Made by a program: the position numbers and the translations under genes. The notes under the pieces are model-generated. The model ran no database searches. It worked only from the letters and a program-made list of their open reading frames with translations, and had not been told where the DNA came from. Of a DNA stretch of 64,000 nucleotides, positions 50,157-58,503 are shown one piece after another. Each line of letters begins with the position of its first letter. The first letter of the stretch is position 1. Source of the stretch: DLAJ01 sp023663615 (GTDB lineage: Bacteria; Bacillota; Clostridia; Lachnospirales; Lachnospiraceae); contig JAMPHA010000008.1 in NCBI GenBank assembly GCA_023663615.1, positions 1 through 64,000 of the forward strand. The letters run 5' to 3'.

Positions 50157-50185
50157 ATTGTAGCACGCGCCTGCGGATGTGTCAA
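50157..50185 (-). promoter_or_regulatory. Promoter of aspS
   Basis: Minus-strand TTGACA (50185-50180), 17 bases, TACAAT (50162-50157). It diverges from the ABC-F promoter. Confidence 0.85.
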
Positions 50186-50230
50186 TGCATTTTAGAACTT
50201 TGTGCTATCAGCGCCGCGCAAAAAATTTTC

Positions 50231-50260
50231 TTGACGCGCCTGCATGCGGTATGGTACACT
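50231..50260 (+). promoter_or_regulatory. Promoter of the ABC-F gene
   Basis: TTGACG, 18 bases, TACACT; gives a leader of about 380 bases before the ABC-F start codon. Confidence 0.7.
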
Positions 50261-50295
50261 GACTTCATCAAATTCTCACAAAACGAGGTGCAGCA

Positions 50296-50310
50296 ATGTA
50301 TATTGCGTAA
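50296..50310 (+). CDS. Four-codon leader ORF (MYIA) of the ABC-F gene
   Basis: GAGGTGCAGCA precedes ATG TAT ATT GCG TAA. Very short leader ORFs are common before antibiotic-resistance ABC-F genes, where drug-stalled ribosomes alter mRNA folding. The size means chance cannot be excluded. Confidence 0.5.
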   Translation: MYIA

Positions 50311-50648
50311 TTCAAATTGACAAGATAGCGAGTCATCCTGTCCGCCGTATGCCGAATGCATACCGGACTTGTTTTGCTGTTGAGATTTGGATTACCTGCG
50401 GCGTTTCCGCCGTCCGTCATTTGCTGTGCTGTTTTTATGTCCGCCCGGATTTTCCGACTGGTTCCTTTTTTACCGGATATGTTATGCGATGCAGATGGTT
50501 CCATTTTCGATACGCGGTGATTCGCTGTCGGGAACGGAACTTTTTTATACTGCCGGAAACCGCTGCGACGGAAGAATGTCCTCCGTATATTCTTCCAAAC
50601 CGTATCTCAAACTGTTTTCGCAGGAATTCTTTGATCAGGAGGTATCGC
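50311..50648 (+). promoter_or_regulatory. Structured leader of the ABC-F gene
   Basis: It contains the hairpin GTCCG-CC-GTATGC/GCATAC-CGGAC (50339-50367) and the 8-bp hairpin GGAAGAAT/ATTCTTCC (about 50571-50597). The latter's loop carries TCCTCC, complementary to the AGGAGG ribosome site at 50638-50643. A leader ORF, hairpins and a possible anti-ribosome-site sequence suggest drug-dependent control. Confidence 0.5.
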
Positions 50649-52181
50649 ATGTTAGAATTAAAAAATATCACGATCCGTCTGAAAAACAGTGAACGGACCA
50701 TTGTGGACGATTTTTCTTTTACCTTAAACCGCGGCGACAAAGCCGTCCTAATCGGCGAGGAGGGCAACGGAAAATCCACCCTGCTCAAATGGATTTATGA
50801 TCGGAGCCTGATCGAATCCTACTGCGTCTGCTCCGGCGAGGTCATCACCAAATGCAGGATGGCTTATCTGCCGCAGACCATGGAGGATAACTGCGGCGCG
50901 CTCACGCTGGCGGACTATTTTGCGGAAACGGAATATTATCTGCACACGGATGTTTTGGAGCGGCTGGGGCTGTCCGTCGATTTTATTTTTTCCGATCAGA
51001 AGCTTGCCACGCTTTCCGGCGGCGAAAAAGTAAAAGTGCAGCTCGCGCGCCTGCTCATGGATGATCCTGACATCCTGCTCCTCGACGAGCCGACAAACGA
51101 TCTGGACATTCCTACCTTAGAGTGGCTGGAGCGTTTGATCGCCGACAGCCGCCTTCCCGTCCTGTATATCTCGCACGACGAAACGCTCATTGAAAACACG
51201 GCGAACGTGATCGTACACATGGAACAGATCCTGCGCAAGACCAAGTGCCGCATCACCGTCTCGCGCTGTCCCTACCGCGAATATTTGTCCCGCCGCCGCA
51301 GCTCTTTCGCGCATCAGGAGCAGGTCGCCAGAAAACAGCGGGACGACTACGATAAACAGATGGAAAAATGGCGGCAGATTCATGACCGCGTCGAACACGA
51401 GCAGAACGTTGTTTCCAGACAGAATCCCGGCGCAGGACGGCTGCTCAAAAAGAAAATGCACAACGTCCTTTCCATGGGTCGGCGCTTTGAACGGGAAAAA
51501 GAAAATTTTCTGGATTTTCCGCAGGAGGAAGAAGCGATCCTTGCCCGGTTTGACGAGTCTATCCGTCTGCCGTCCGGCAAGACGGTGCTTGATTTTGCGG
51601 CTGACAGGCTGTGCGTCGGGGAACGGATTTTATCTTCGAACCTCCGGCTTCTTGTCCGCGGGAACGAGCATATCGGCATCATCGGCAGAAACGGCGCCGG
51701 AAAATCGACGCTGCTTTCTCTTTTATGGAAGGAACTCAAGGACCGGCGCGACATCACGCCCGCTTTTATGCCGCAGGATTATGCCGATGCGCTCGATTTT
51801 AGCAAAACGCCCGTACAATATCTGGCGGAAAGCTATACGAAGGAAGATATGACAAAGGCGCGGACCTACATGGGCGGCATGAAATTCACCCATGAGGAAA
51901 TGACCGGAACGATCGGCAGTCTCAGCGGCGGACAGAAAGCCAAGATCCTCTTTCTCGATATGGTGCTGCGCCGGGCGGATGTGCTGCTGCTCGATGAACC
52001 CACGCGGAATTTCAGTCCGCTCTCAAATCCCGCCGTCAGAAGCGCCCTTCTGCATTTCGGCGGCGCCATCATCAGCGTATCGCATGACCGGAAGTATCTG
52101 AATGAGGTCTGTGACAAGATTTACGAACTGCGGGAGGACGGGCTGTTTCCCGTCGCGAAAGAGAGCCAACAAAACAGATGA
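50649..52181 (+). CDS. ABC-F family ATPase (probable ribosome protection protein)
   Basis: 510 residues, two ATPase domains and no membrane helix. NBD1: LIGEEGNGKSTLLKWIYD, LSGGEKVKVQLARLL, LLLDEPTNDLD. Linker about 190-300 is long and basic (RRRSSFAHQEQVARKQRDDY), the part that reaches the peptidyl-transferase centre. NBD2: IIGRNGAGKSTLLSLLW, LSGGQKAKILFLDMVL, LLLDEPTRNFSP. Such proteins eject ribosome-targeting antibiotics. NBD2 has LDEPTRNF instead of the usual LDEPTNHL. The start has CAGGAGGTATCGC; the open frame begins at 50244 but the leader is non-coding. Confidence 0.9.
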   Translation: MLELKNITIRLKNSERTIVDDFSFTLNRGDKAVLIGEEGNGKSTLLKWIYDRSLIESYCVCSGEVITKCRMAYLPQTMEDNCGALTLADYFAETEYYLHTDVLERLGLSVDFIFSDQKLATLSGGEKVKVQLARLLMDDPDILLLDEPTNDLDIPTLEWLERLIADSRLPVLYISHDETLIENTANVIVHMEQILRKTKCRITVSRCPYREYLSRRRSSFAHQEQVARKQRDDYDKQMEKWRQIHDRVEHEQNVVSRQNPGAGRLLKKKMHNVLSMGRRFEREKENFLDFPQEEEAILARFDESIRLPSGKTVLDFAADRLCVGERILSSNLRLLVRGNEHIGIIGRNGAGKSTLLSLLWKELKDRRDITPAFMPQDYADALDFSKTPVQYLAESYTKEDMTKARTYMGGMKFTHEEMTGTIGSLSGGQKAKILFLDMVLRRADVLLLDEPTRNFSPLSNPAVRSALLHFGGAIISVSHDRKYLNEVCDKIYELREDGLFPVAKESQQNR

Positions 52182-52190
52182 TTTCCTGTG

Positions 52191-52210
52191 AAAAGTATGC
52201 TATACTTTTT
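52191..52210 (+). terminator. AT-rich terminator-like hairpin after the ABC-F gene
   Basis: AAAAGTAT-GCT-ATACTTTT followed by T. It is weak because the stem is nearly all A/T, and the same stretch may hold the -10 of the carbonic anhydrase gene. Confidence 0.4.
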
Positions 52211-52256
52211 TTATCGCAGGAACAAAGATACCATACAAAGAATGGGGGACAAAACT

Positions 52257-52823
52257 ATGGCACATCAGCAGAACTTATCGGCAGCGGAGGCAATGACGAA
52301 GTTAAAAGAAGGCAACGCGCGTTATCTGGATGCGGCGACGAATCCGGGCGACGTATCCGTGCAGCTTCGCAAAAAAACATGCGACGAGGGACAGACGCCT
52401 TATGCGATCGTCATCACCTGCTCGGACTCCCGCGTCATACCGGAGAGCATTTTTACGGCGGGCATCGGTGAATTGTTCGTCATCCGCGTGGCGGGCAATG
52501 TCATGGATCATCATCAGTTAGGAAGCGTGGAGTATGCCGCAGATCATCTCGGCTCTAATCTGGTCGTCGTTTTAGGACATACGCACTGCGGCGCCGTGGG
52601 CGCGACCATCACGAGCAACCCTTCCGGTTTCGTGAAATACATCACGGACGAGATCCGCAAGGCAATCGGCGATGAAAAGGACGAACTCAAAGCCTGCCGC
52701 CTCAATGTCGAGCGAAGCGTTTCCGTTATCAAAGAGCAGCTGCACTTAACGGACGAAAGCAGCTTAAAGGTATGCGGCGCGATCTACCATATTGACAGCG
52801 GGCGCGTGGAGTTTTTGGACTAA
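52257..52823 (+). CDS. Beta-class carbonic anhydrase
   Basis: 188 residues. Zinc and active-site residues: AIVITCSDSRVIPE (Cys, Asp-Arg pair) and VLGHTHCGAVGA (His, Cys), plus FVIRVAGNVMDHHQLGSVEY. It interconverts CO2 and bicarbonate for carboxylases and pH balance. ATG 52257 has GGGGGACAAAACT; an in-frame ATG at 52242 lacks a site. It lies 75 bases after the ABC-F gene and is followed by a strong terminator. Confidence 0.94.
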   Translation: MAHQQNLSAAEAMTKLKEGNARYLDAATNPGDVSVQLRKKTCDEGQTPYAIVITCSDSRVIPESIFTAGIGELFVIRVAGNVMDHHQLGSVEYAADHLGSNLVVVLGHTHCGAVGATITSNPSGFVKYITDEIRKAIGDEKDELKACRLNVERSVSVIKEQLHLTDESSLKVCGAIYHIDSGRVEFLD

Positions 52824-52877
52824 GGCTCTGCATCCGACAGTCCGCGTTGTCGGGAAAAAGCGACATGCAGATGCTTT

Positions 52878-52916
52878 CGGCGGCAGTCTAACATGATTGC
52901 CGCCGGCTTGTTTTTT
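52878..52916 (+). terminator. Terminator after carbonic anhydrase
   Basis: An 11-bp stem CGGCGGCAGTC/GATTGCCGCCG with a 6-base loop, followed by GCTTGTTTTTT. It separates the unit from the converging AAA-subtilase pair. Confidence 0.88.
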
Positions 52917-52994
52917 ATTCATGATCGTTTTCATAAAGAAGCGTATGCCCGTAGTCAAACAGGATCATTTTGGGTTTGTTCATTTGTTTTTTCC

Positions 52995-55235
52995 TCATTC
53001 AAATGTAATATCTTCTTCCGCTTTTGCATAAACATCCGCTTGTGCATGCACATCCAGCCGGGTAACGACCCACCCTCTCATCATACACATTTTTATGAAA
53101 TCATCAATCCGATTCTTACCATTCATTTCCTTTAATGTGACGACCACGCCAAATGCCATACCCCTTCCTGCTTTTGAATCAAGTCTTTCTTTTGTTTTAA
53201 TACTCAGTCCCCACATACCTGATTGATATGCTTTACGCGGACGCCCATTTTCCTTCAACGCCTCGCTGATATGTTTGACATTATCCCATTTACGATACAA
53301 TTTGCGCGCATCTTCTTCATATATTGCATTCACCCCCTCTTCTGCCTGTCTGTTATAGTCTATTGCTTTAATCGTTGCTCTTCCTTTCTGCTCTGTAACC
53401 CGTCCAAAATGAATATCCATCTCTGTTGAGGTATAATCAACTCCCTGATTCCTGTCACTTTTAGGGAAATAAGCAAGTGTTGCTCTTGCAAAAAACGGAT
53501 GCGCATTTTTATCCTGCGGAACCGGAATATTGTAAGTGTATACCTCATACTCGTCAATGCTCCCTGACATGATAAACCGTATCTCGTCATCCTTAGAATA
53601 TAATATGTCCCCGATCTTTTTAGGTACAATTCCATAGCCCTTTTCATATTTGATCGTATCCTGCCGGTCCCATCCTGCAGCAGAATCAATGATCAGCGCT
53701 TTTGCCACTTCCCTGCTCATTCCCATGACATGGATCAGAAATGCCATTTTTCTAGTAATCCACGGTGCTGCAAAAGAAGTTCCCGATACAGTCGCTTCCC
53801 CCAGTGGTTCACAGACCACTATTTTTTCCGAACCGTCCCCTCCGTAGTAGCAGACATCCGGCTTATAAAAAAAAGATAACACCGGTCCTCTGCGCGTATA
53901 GGACGCCGGATTCCCGTCAAAATCTACGGCATTGACTACCAAAGCATTTAGAGAATCCGCAGGTGCCCCTATTTTATTGATGTTCGAATTTTTCTTTTTA
54001 TTCGTTCCTGCGACCACAAAAATCACATCATACTCGTTTTGAATCTTATCCAGCTCCGCCGCCTCCGGCGATATAAAATTTGGATCTATTTCCATCGCAG
54101 AACCTAATGATAAATTCCACACCTTAATATCTCTATTCTCTTGAACAATCTCCCGAATCTGTTTCAGGATAACAAATGAACTAAATCTCTTTGCCGTTGC
54201 AACGCCAAAATGACGTACTCGAAATCTCCCGCAGTCATCCTCCAAACGCGGATTAAATGCAGGACCGTCTACGATAATGGAAGACACCGCCGTCCCATGA
54301 AAATAGTCCTCCTCACGCAATTCAATGTCATCGCTGATACACTTTATATCCTCCACCCATTCCCTAAAATAGACCCTTTTATCAAATTGTGTATCAATGA
54401 CTCCTACAATCGGTTCATTTCCCGGCTTCGGTATCAATATCTGTCGTTCATACTCCTCTCTGCCAGGCGTATCATATACGATTTCTGCAAAGTCTTTTAC
54501 ACTCATCGCGATCAGATAGGGCGCTTTATTGCATAAAATATCAATCTCCTCTTTTTCCAGCCGCAAAGTCGTTTCATCAATCATTTGGGCGGGGAACATA
54601 CGGATTCCCAGCTTGCGCATCAATTCTTCCGTATCAACACCCGTTCTGTATATTGTGATAATAGAGCGCTCATTTGCCGGCTGCGATACACGATCTATAC
54701 AAAAATCTTCTACATAAAAACAATCAACAAGTGTTTTAAGAAATGTGCTTTTTGCCATGATGCTCCCGTTATAGTTCCCGTTGTTAATCTCTTCCGTATC
54801 CTCGCTTGATATAGTACCATTATAAAAATTCTGAATGACCGATGCGCACTGCGTTAAAAGCGTCACTGATTTTGGCAAAGCCTCCAGCGGCAAAAAGTAT
54901 GTGAACGCATGCTTTTTCACCCATTGATTTTTTTCGTTATAGCCTTCCAAAAATTTAGACCCCCGTACCGCCTGATTCGGATGCTTTGCACCGTCCGTCA
55001 ATAAAATCTGAATCCGATTGCTCTTTGCCACTATTTTTTTATAGTGTACGCTGATCAAGGCCCCGCCTATCATTTTCTCTTGATTCCAAAACAAAATAAT
55101 ATCCTGTAACTGCTTTTCCAGTTTCAAAACATGCTCCGCACTGACCTCCCCTCCTTTAGGTAAATTGACAGAGCCAAATCCGTTCGGCGCTTTCCGTTTC
55201 TGAAACTGACCTTTTAACTGCAAAATGTTATTCAT
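52995..55235 (-). CDS. Subtilisin-like serine protease (IetS-like)
   Basis: 746 residues. An N-terminal region of about 270 residues without known domain precedes an S8 core with the full triad: Asp in IVGVIDTQFDKRVYF, His in EDYFHGTAVSSIIVDG, oxyanion Asn in VIFVVAGTNKKKN, Ser in ATVSGTSFAAPWITRK. A C-terminal extension of about 200 residues follows. There is no signal peptide or prodomain, so it acts inside the cell. The start overlaps the ATPase gene by 8 bases. Paired AAA ATPase and cytoplasmic subtilase genes define IetAS, first described as a plasmid stability/incompatibility pair and later reported as phage defence. The region is AT-rich compared with its flanks. Confidence 0.85.
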   Translation of the reverse strand: MNNILQLKGQFQKRKAPNGFGSVNLPKGGEVSAEHVLKLEKQLQDIILFWNQEKMIGGALISVHYKKIVAKSNRIQILLTDGAKHPNQAVRGSKFLEGYNEKNQWVKKHAFTYFLPLEALPKSVTLLTQCASVIQNFYNGTISSEDTEEINNGNYNGSIMAKSTFLKTLVDCFYVEDFCIDRVSQPANERSIITIYRTGVDTEELMRKLGIRMFPAQMIDETTLRLEKEEIDILCNKAPYLIAMSVKDFAEIVYDTPGREEYERQILIPKPGNEPIVGVIDTQFDKRVYFREWVEDIKCISDDIELREEDYFHGTAVSSIIVDGPAFNPRLEDDCGRFRVRHFGVATAKRFSSFVILKQIREIVQENRDIKVWNLSLGSAMEIDPNFISPEAAELDKIQNEYDVIFVVAGTNKKKNSNINKIGAPADSLNALVVNAVDFDGNPASYTRRGPVLSFFYKPDVCYYGGDGSEKIVVCEPLGEATVSGTSFAAPWITRKMAFLIHVMGMSREVAKALIIDSAAGWDRQDTIKYEKGYGIVPKKIGDILYSKDDEIRFIMSGSIDEYEVYTYNIPVPQDKNAHPFFARATLAYFPKSDRNQGVDYTSTEMDIHFGRVTEQKGRATIKAIDYNRQAEEGVNAIYEEDARKLYRKWDNVKHISEALKENGRPRKAYQSGMWGLSIKTKERLDSKAGRGMAFGVVVTLKEMNGKNRIDDFIKMCMMRGWVVTRLDVHAQADVYAKAEEDITFE

Positions 55236-56277
55236 CGTGAATCACCACCTTTAGCTCTCTTGCCACGCTGCTCTTCGGTATTTTGGCAAGAATCTCAATT
55301 TCCCGTATTGTAAACTTCTGCTCCTGCAATTTCTTTATATTTTCCGGTTTTTCGCCCGTGACAGCATAATACAGTCTCCTGAAATAATCCAGTTCATCCT
55401 CCGGATCGCTAAACGCAACTGCTGTCTTAATTAAATTTTTCAAATCTCCCGGATAGGGCAAAGGCACATACAACATCATAATTTTTCTGAATAATCTAAT
55501 ATCCTTTTTTGCCAAATTGAATTTGGTTAAAAACTTATTTAAGTATTCTTCAGAAATATCCATCAAATCCTCCTGAGAATATCTGTTAAAATCTATGACC
55601 GAATCAAAACGTCTGATCAGCGCTTTATCAAAAAACGCATATAAATTTGTCGTTGCCACTAAGACAATCCTTTCATCCATATGATCTAAATTTTTGAGTA
55701 AAGAGGATGTCACTCTTCCCATTTCCCGCAAATCATTTGAATTTGTCCGGTCTAAGGCAACCGCGTCAATCTCATCAAATAAAACAAGAACTCTCTCCGG
55801 ATGAACAAAATGGTTGATTTCCTTAAACAGCTCAGACATGTTTTTCTGCGTCTGTCCCATTTTACTATCTATAACCGCTGCAAAATCTACCATATAGATT
55901 TCTCTTTCCAAAATACGCGCCAATTGTTTTACTGCCTCTGTCTTCCCCGTTCCGGGGGCTCCCTGAAAAAGAAATTTATTGATCCCCGCATTATGCGCCA
56001 CTGCGTGCACAATCCCTAATAAATCCTGTGTAATATCTTTCGGCAGCCACAGACTATCACCTGCCTTGTCCACTTTCTCAAACATCGACGACTCATTCTC
56101 ACTCATTTGCGGGATAAAAGTGTTGGCACTTGACAGCAGCGCCATGATATATTCTGCAAGCTGATAGTCTCCCGTTTGGTCAAAATATCTGGCAATTTCA
56201 CACGCTTCATTTCGAAAACCGGCATCATTGTTCTCTGTATAATATTTAATCAAATTGATGACGTTCTTTTTTTTCAT
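55228..56277 (-). CDS. AAA+ ATPase partner of the subtilase (IetA-like)
   Basis: 349 residues. Walker A LFQGAPGTGKTEAVKQLARI (about 103-122), Walker B RVLVLFDEIDAVALD, sensor-1 LVATTNLYAFFD, arginine finger ALIRRFDSVIDF. The N-terminal 90 residues look helical (MKKKNVINLIKYYTENNDAG) and the C-terminus ends in a small helix-turn-helix-like stretch (FTIREIEILAKIPKSSVARE). It probably controls or feeds the protease encoded next, by analogy with IetA. The ATG at 56277 has GGGGGAGGAAGACAT. A strong promoter with TTGGGACA direct repeats lies upstream. Confidence 0.87.
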   Translation of the reverse strand: MKKKNVINLIKYYTENNDAGFRNEACEIARYFDQTGDYQLAEYIMALLSSANTFIPQMSENESSMFEKVDKAGDSLWLPKDITQDLLGIVHAVAHNAGINKFLFQGAPGTGKTEAVKQLARILEREIYMVDFAAVIDSKMGQTQKNMSELFKEINHFVHPERVLVLFDEIDAVALDRTNSNDLREMGRVTSSLLKNLDHMDERIVLVATTNLYAFFDKALIRRFDSVIDFNRYSQEDLMDISEEYLNKFLTKFNLAKKDIRLFRKIMMLYVPLPYPGDLKNLIKTAVAFSDPEDELDYFRRLYYAVTGEKPENIKKLQEQKFTIREIEILAKIPKSSVARELKVVIHDE

Positions 56278-56310
56278 ATGTCTTCCTCCCCCGCTTCTTC
56301 TAATACTTCC

Positions 56311-56349
56311 ATTCTAATTACTTGGGACACTTTTGTCAATATTGGGACA
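56311..56349 (-). promoter_or_regulatory. Promoter and candidate operator of the AAA-subtilase pair
   Basis: Minus-strand TTGACA (56339-56334), 17 bases, TAGAAT (56316-56311). The direct repeat TTGGGACA (plus strand 56322-56329 and 56342-56349, 20 bases apart) places one copy in the spacer and one just upstream of the -35, as expected for a repressor. No regulator gene is adjacent. Confidence 0.75.
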
Positions 56350-56467
56350 ATTATTTTTAATAAATTTGTTATATCACAAATACTTCAGACAAACAATGAG
56401 GTACAAACTGCATCATTAACGGTACTGTTTGCAAATGAAACTTCTGGAAACCCGCGGTCTGATTTGT

Positions 56468-56473
56468 TATAAT
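56468..56473 (+). promoter_or_regulatory. -10 element upstream of the SpoIIE-type phosphatase gene
   Basis: TATAAT with a weak -35 (TGGAAA at 17 bases), about 100 bases before the start codon. Confidence 0.45.
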
Positions 56474-56571
56474 AGACTTGATTATCAAATGAAATAACTG
56501 CAAAACATTGGATTGCCAAAGGAAGATTATTCTGGAACAAATTCATTCTGAAACAAATGAGAGGTGCGGGC

Positions 56572-57990
56572 GTGAAACAAAAGAAAAAAAGCCAAAACCA
56601 TGATGTCAATACCCAGCTGGAGCTGCGTGTCATTCTTGAAAACGAAAGGGAAGCGAACCAATATGCCGCGAAATGTCTGGCAGTCTGCGCCGGCGTAGGC
56701 GCACTGGCATGGCTGTTGAATCTGCTTGATATTTTTATCGTACCGGCGGCGATCATGAATACCGCCATGCCGCTTCTGATCGTATGTTTTGTCCTGCCGG
56801 CGCTCCTCTACAAACTGACGGGCGGCGGACCGTCCTGGCTGAAATATGTATTTTTACTTTGCGGCATCCTGGGTATTTTTATTTTATCCGGCGCCATGCC
56901 AAAGCACGGCATTCTGGCATGGGCGCTGCCTCTTTTATTAAGCTGCCATTATTATTCCAAAAGTCTGACACGCATGACGCTCGTGATGTCCTGGCTGCTT
57001 TTTTCCGCCTCCATCTATATCAGTCTCTATGTCGGTGAAGGCGATCTCAATCTGCTCCTCGATCCCTATGATTATAATGCCAGCGTTCCGACCGGGGAAC
57101 TGTTATACAATTCCACCTTATTCTTTGTGGTGCCGCGCGCGCTGATCCTGCTCGGCCTCTCCTCCATCTGCACGTCTATCGCAGGACGGACGCGCCGCCT
57201 CCTGGAAAAGCAGATCAAGGACAGCGAGGAGCGCCAGCGCATTTCCACGGAACTGGATGTGGCAACCCATATTCAGGCGGATATGCTGCCGCGTATCTTC
57301 CCTGCCTTTCCGGATCGTCCGGAATTTGATATTTACGCGACCATGAACCCTGCCAAGGAGGTCGGCGGCGATTTCTATGATTTCTTTATGGTGGATGAAA
57401 CCCATCTTGCCATCGTGATGGCGGATGTATCGGGAAAAGGCGTTCCCGCCGCGCTCTTTATGGTGATTGGCAAGACGCTGATTAAAGATCACACAAAACC
57501 GGGGATCGACCTTGGCGACGTTTTTTCAGAAGTGAACGACCTGTTGTGCGAATCCAACAGCGAAGGTCTGTTTATTACCGCTTTTGAAGGGGTGCTTGAT
57601 CTGGTGACAGGAGAATTCTGCTTTGTCAACGCCGGGCATGAAATGCCTTTTATCGCACGGGCGGGCGGCGTGTATGAACCTTACAAGCTGCGCGCCGGAT
57701 TTGTGCTGGCAGGCATGGAGAACATGAAATACCAGAGCGGGCGGTTAAAGCTTTCGCCCGGAGATAAGATTTTCCAATATACCGACGGCGTGACGGAAGC
57801 CACCAATGCGGCTCATGAGCTGTACGGCATGCAGCGGCTCACCGATATTCTTGTAAAAAATACCGATCAGCCGCCTGCAAAACTGCTCCCCGCCGTCAAA
57901 GCGGATATTGACGCATTTACCGGCGACGCGCCGCAGTTCGACGACATCACCATGCTCTGCGTGGAATATGTAAAAGCAATGTTTCCTTAA
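56572..57990 (+). CDS. SpoIIE-type PP2C serine phosphatase with membrane anchor
   Basis: About 472 residues. Six to seven membrane helices (to about 205), a short coiled coil, then a PPM/SpoIIE domain: KEVGGDFYDFFMVDETHL, VMADVSGKGVPAALFMVIGK, FVNAGHEMPFIARAGG, QYTDGVTEATNAAHELYG, FDDITMLCVEY, with the metal-binding Asp residues intact. It should dephosphorylate a STAS anti-anti-sigma protein, most simply the one encoded at 61340-61645. GTG 56572 has AGAGGTGCGGGC upstream; the ATG at 56557 has no site. It converges with the response regulator gene, overlapping by 4 bases. Confidence 0.88.
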   Translation: MKQKKKSQNHDVNTQLELRVILENEREANQYAAKCLAVCAGVGALAWLLNLLDIFIVPAAIMNTAMPLLIVCFVLPALLYKLTGGGPSWLKYVFLLCGILGIFILSGAMPKHGILAWALPLLLSCHYYSKSLTRMTLVMSWLLFSASIYISLYVGEGDLNLLLDPYDYNASVPTGELLYNSTLFFVVPRALILLGLSSICTSIAGRTRRLLEKQIKDSEERQRISTELDVATHIQADMLPRIFPAFPDRPEFDIYATMNPAKEVGGDFYDFFMVDETHLAIVMADVSGKGVPAALFMVIGKTLIKDHTKPGIDLGDVFSEVNDLLCESNSEGLFITAFEGVLDLVTGEFCFVNAGHEMPFIARAGGVYEPYKLRAGFVLAGMENMKYQSGRLKLSPGDKIFQYTDGVTEATNAAHELYGMQRLTDILVKNTDQPPAKLLPAVKADIDAFTGDAPQFDDITMLCVEYVKAMFP

Positions 57991-58403
57991 ATTTTACTCC
58001 AGTCTATCACGTCGTCGTCATCCGACTCTACGGCTAGCTGTGCCTGCACTTTTTCCATCAGGATGTCCGGATCAATCGGCTTCACCACGTAATCTTTGGC
58101 GCCGCCTGCCACCGCCTTGATGACATGATCTTTATCATTGTTTGACGTAAGGAAAATAACGGGAATCTCTCGTAAATGATTTTTTTCCTTAATCAGTTTC
58201 AGCATTTCATAGCCGTTGATCTCCGGCATGTCAATGTCCAAAATAATCAGATCGGGCGTTTTTTCTTTCAAAAATTTCAGCGCGCGCATGCCGCTTGAAA
58301 ACGCATGTACGTCATACGCTTCGCCCAATACCTTTTGCAGCATTTTCAGTACGATGCCGCTGTCGTCCACCGCCACAATTTTTTTCTTTTCTCCAAATGC
58401 CAT
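57987..58403 (-). CDS. Single-domain response regulator
   Basis: 138 residues, receiver domain only: IVAVDDSGIVLKMLQKVLGE, phospho-Asp in DLIILDIDMPEINGYEM, VIFLTSNND, DYVVKPIDPD. A short acidic tail ends VESDDDDVIDWSKI. It should pass phosphate from the hybrid kinase just upstream. The start at 58403 has GAGGGAAAC; the frame is open to 58439. Confidence 0.9.
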   Translation of the reverse strand: MAFGEKKKIVAVDDSGIVLKMLQKVLGEAYDVHAFSSGMRALKFLKEKTPDLIILDIDMPEINGYEMLKLIKEKNHLREIPVIFLTSNNDKDHVIKAVAGGAKDYVVKPIDPDILMEKVQAQLAVESDDDDVIDWSKI

Positions 58404-58503
58404 GTTTCCCTCGTTTCTGCGCCGCATTTTTTTAATCAAATTCTGTGCGGATAGGTCTGTGCCGCAGCGCTGGCACCCCCGCCGTTTGAAACTCCCTGAT
58501 CCG

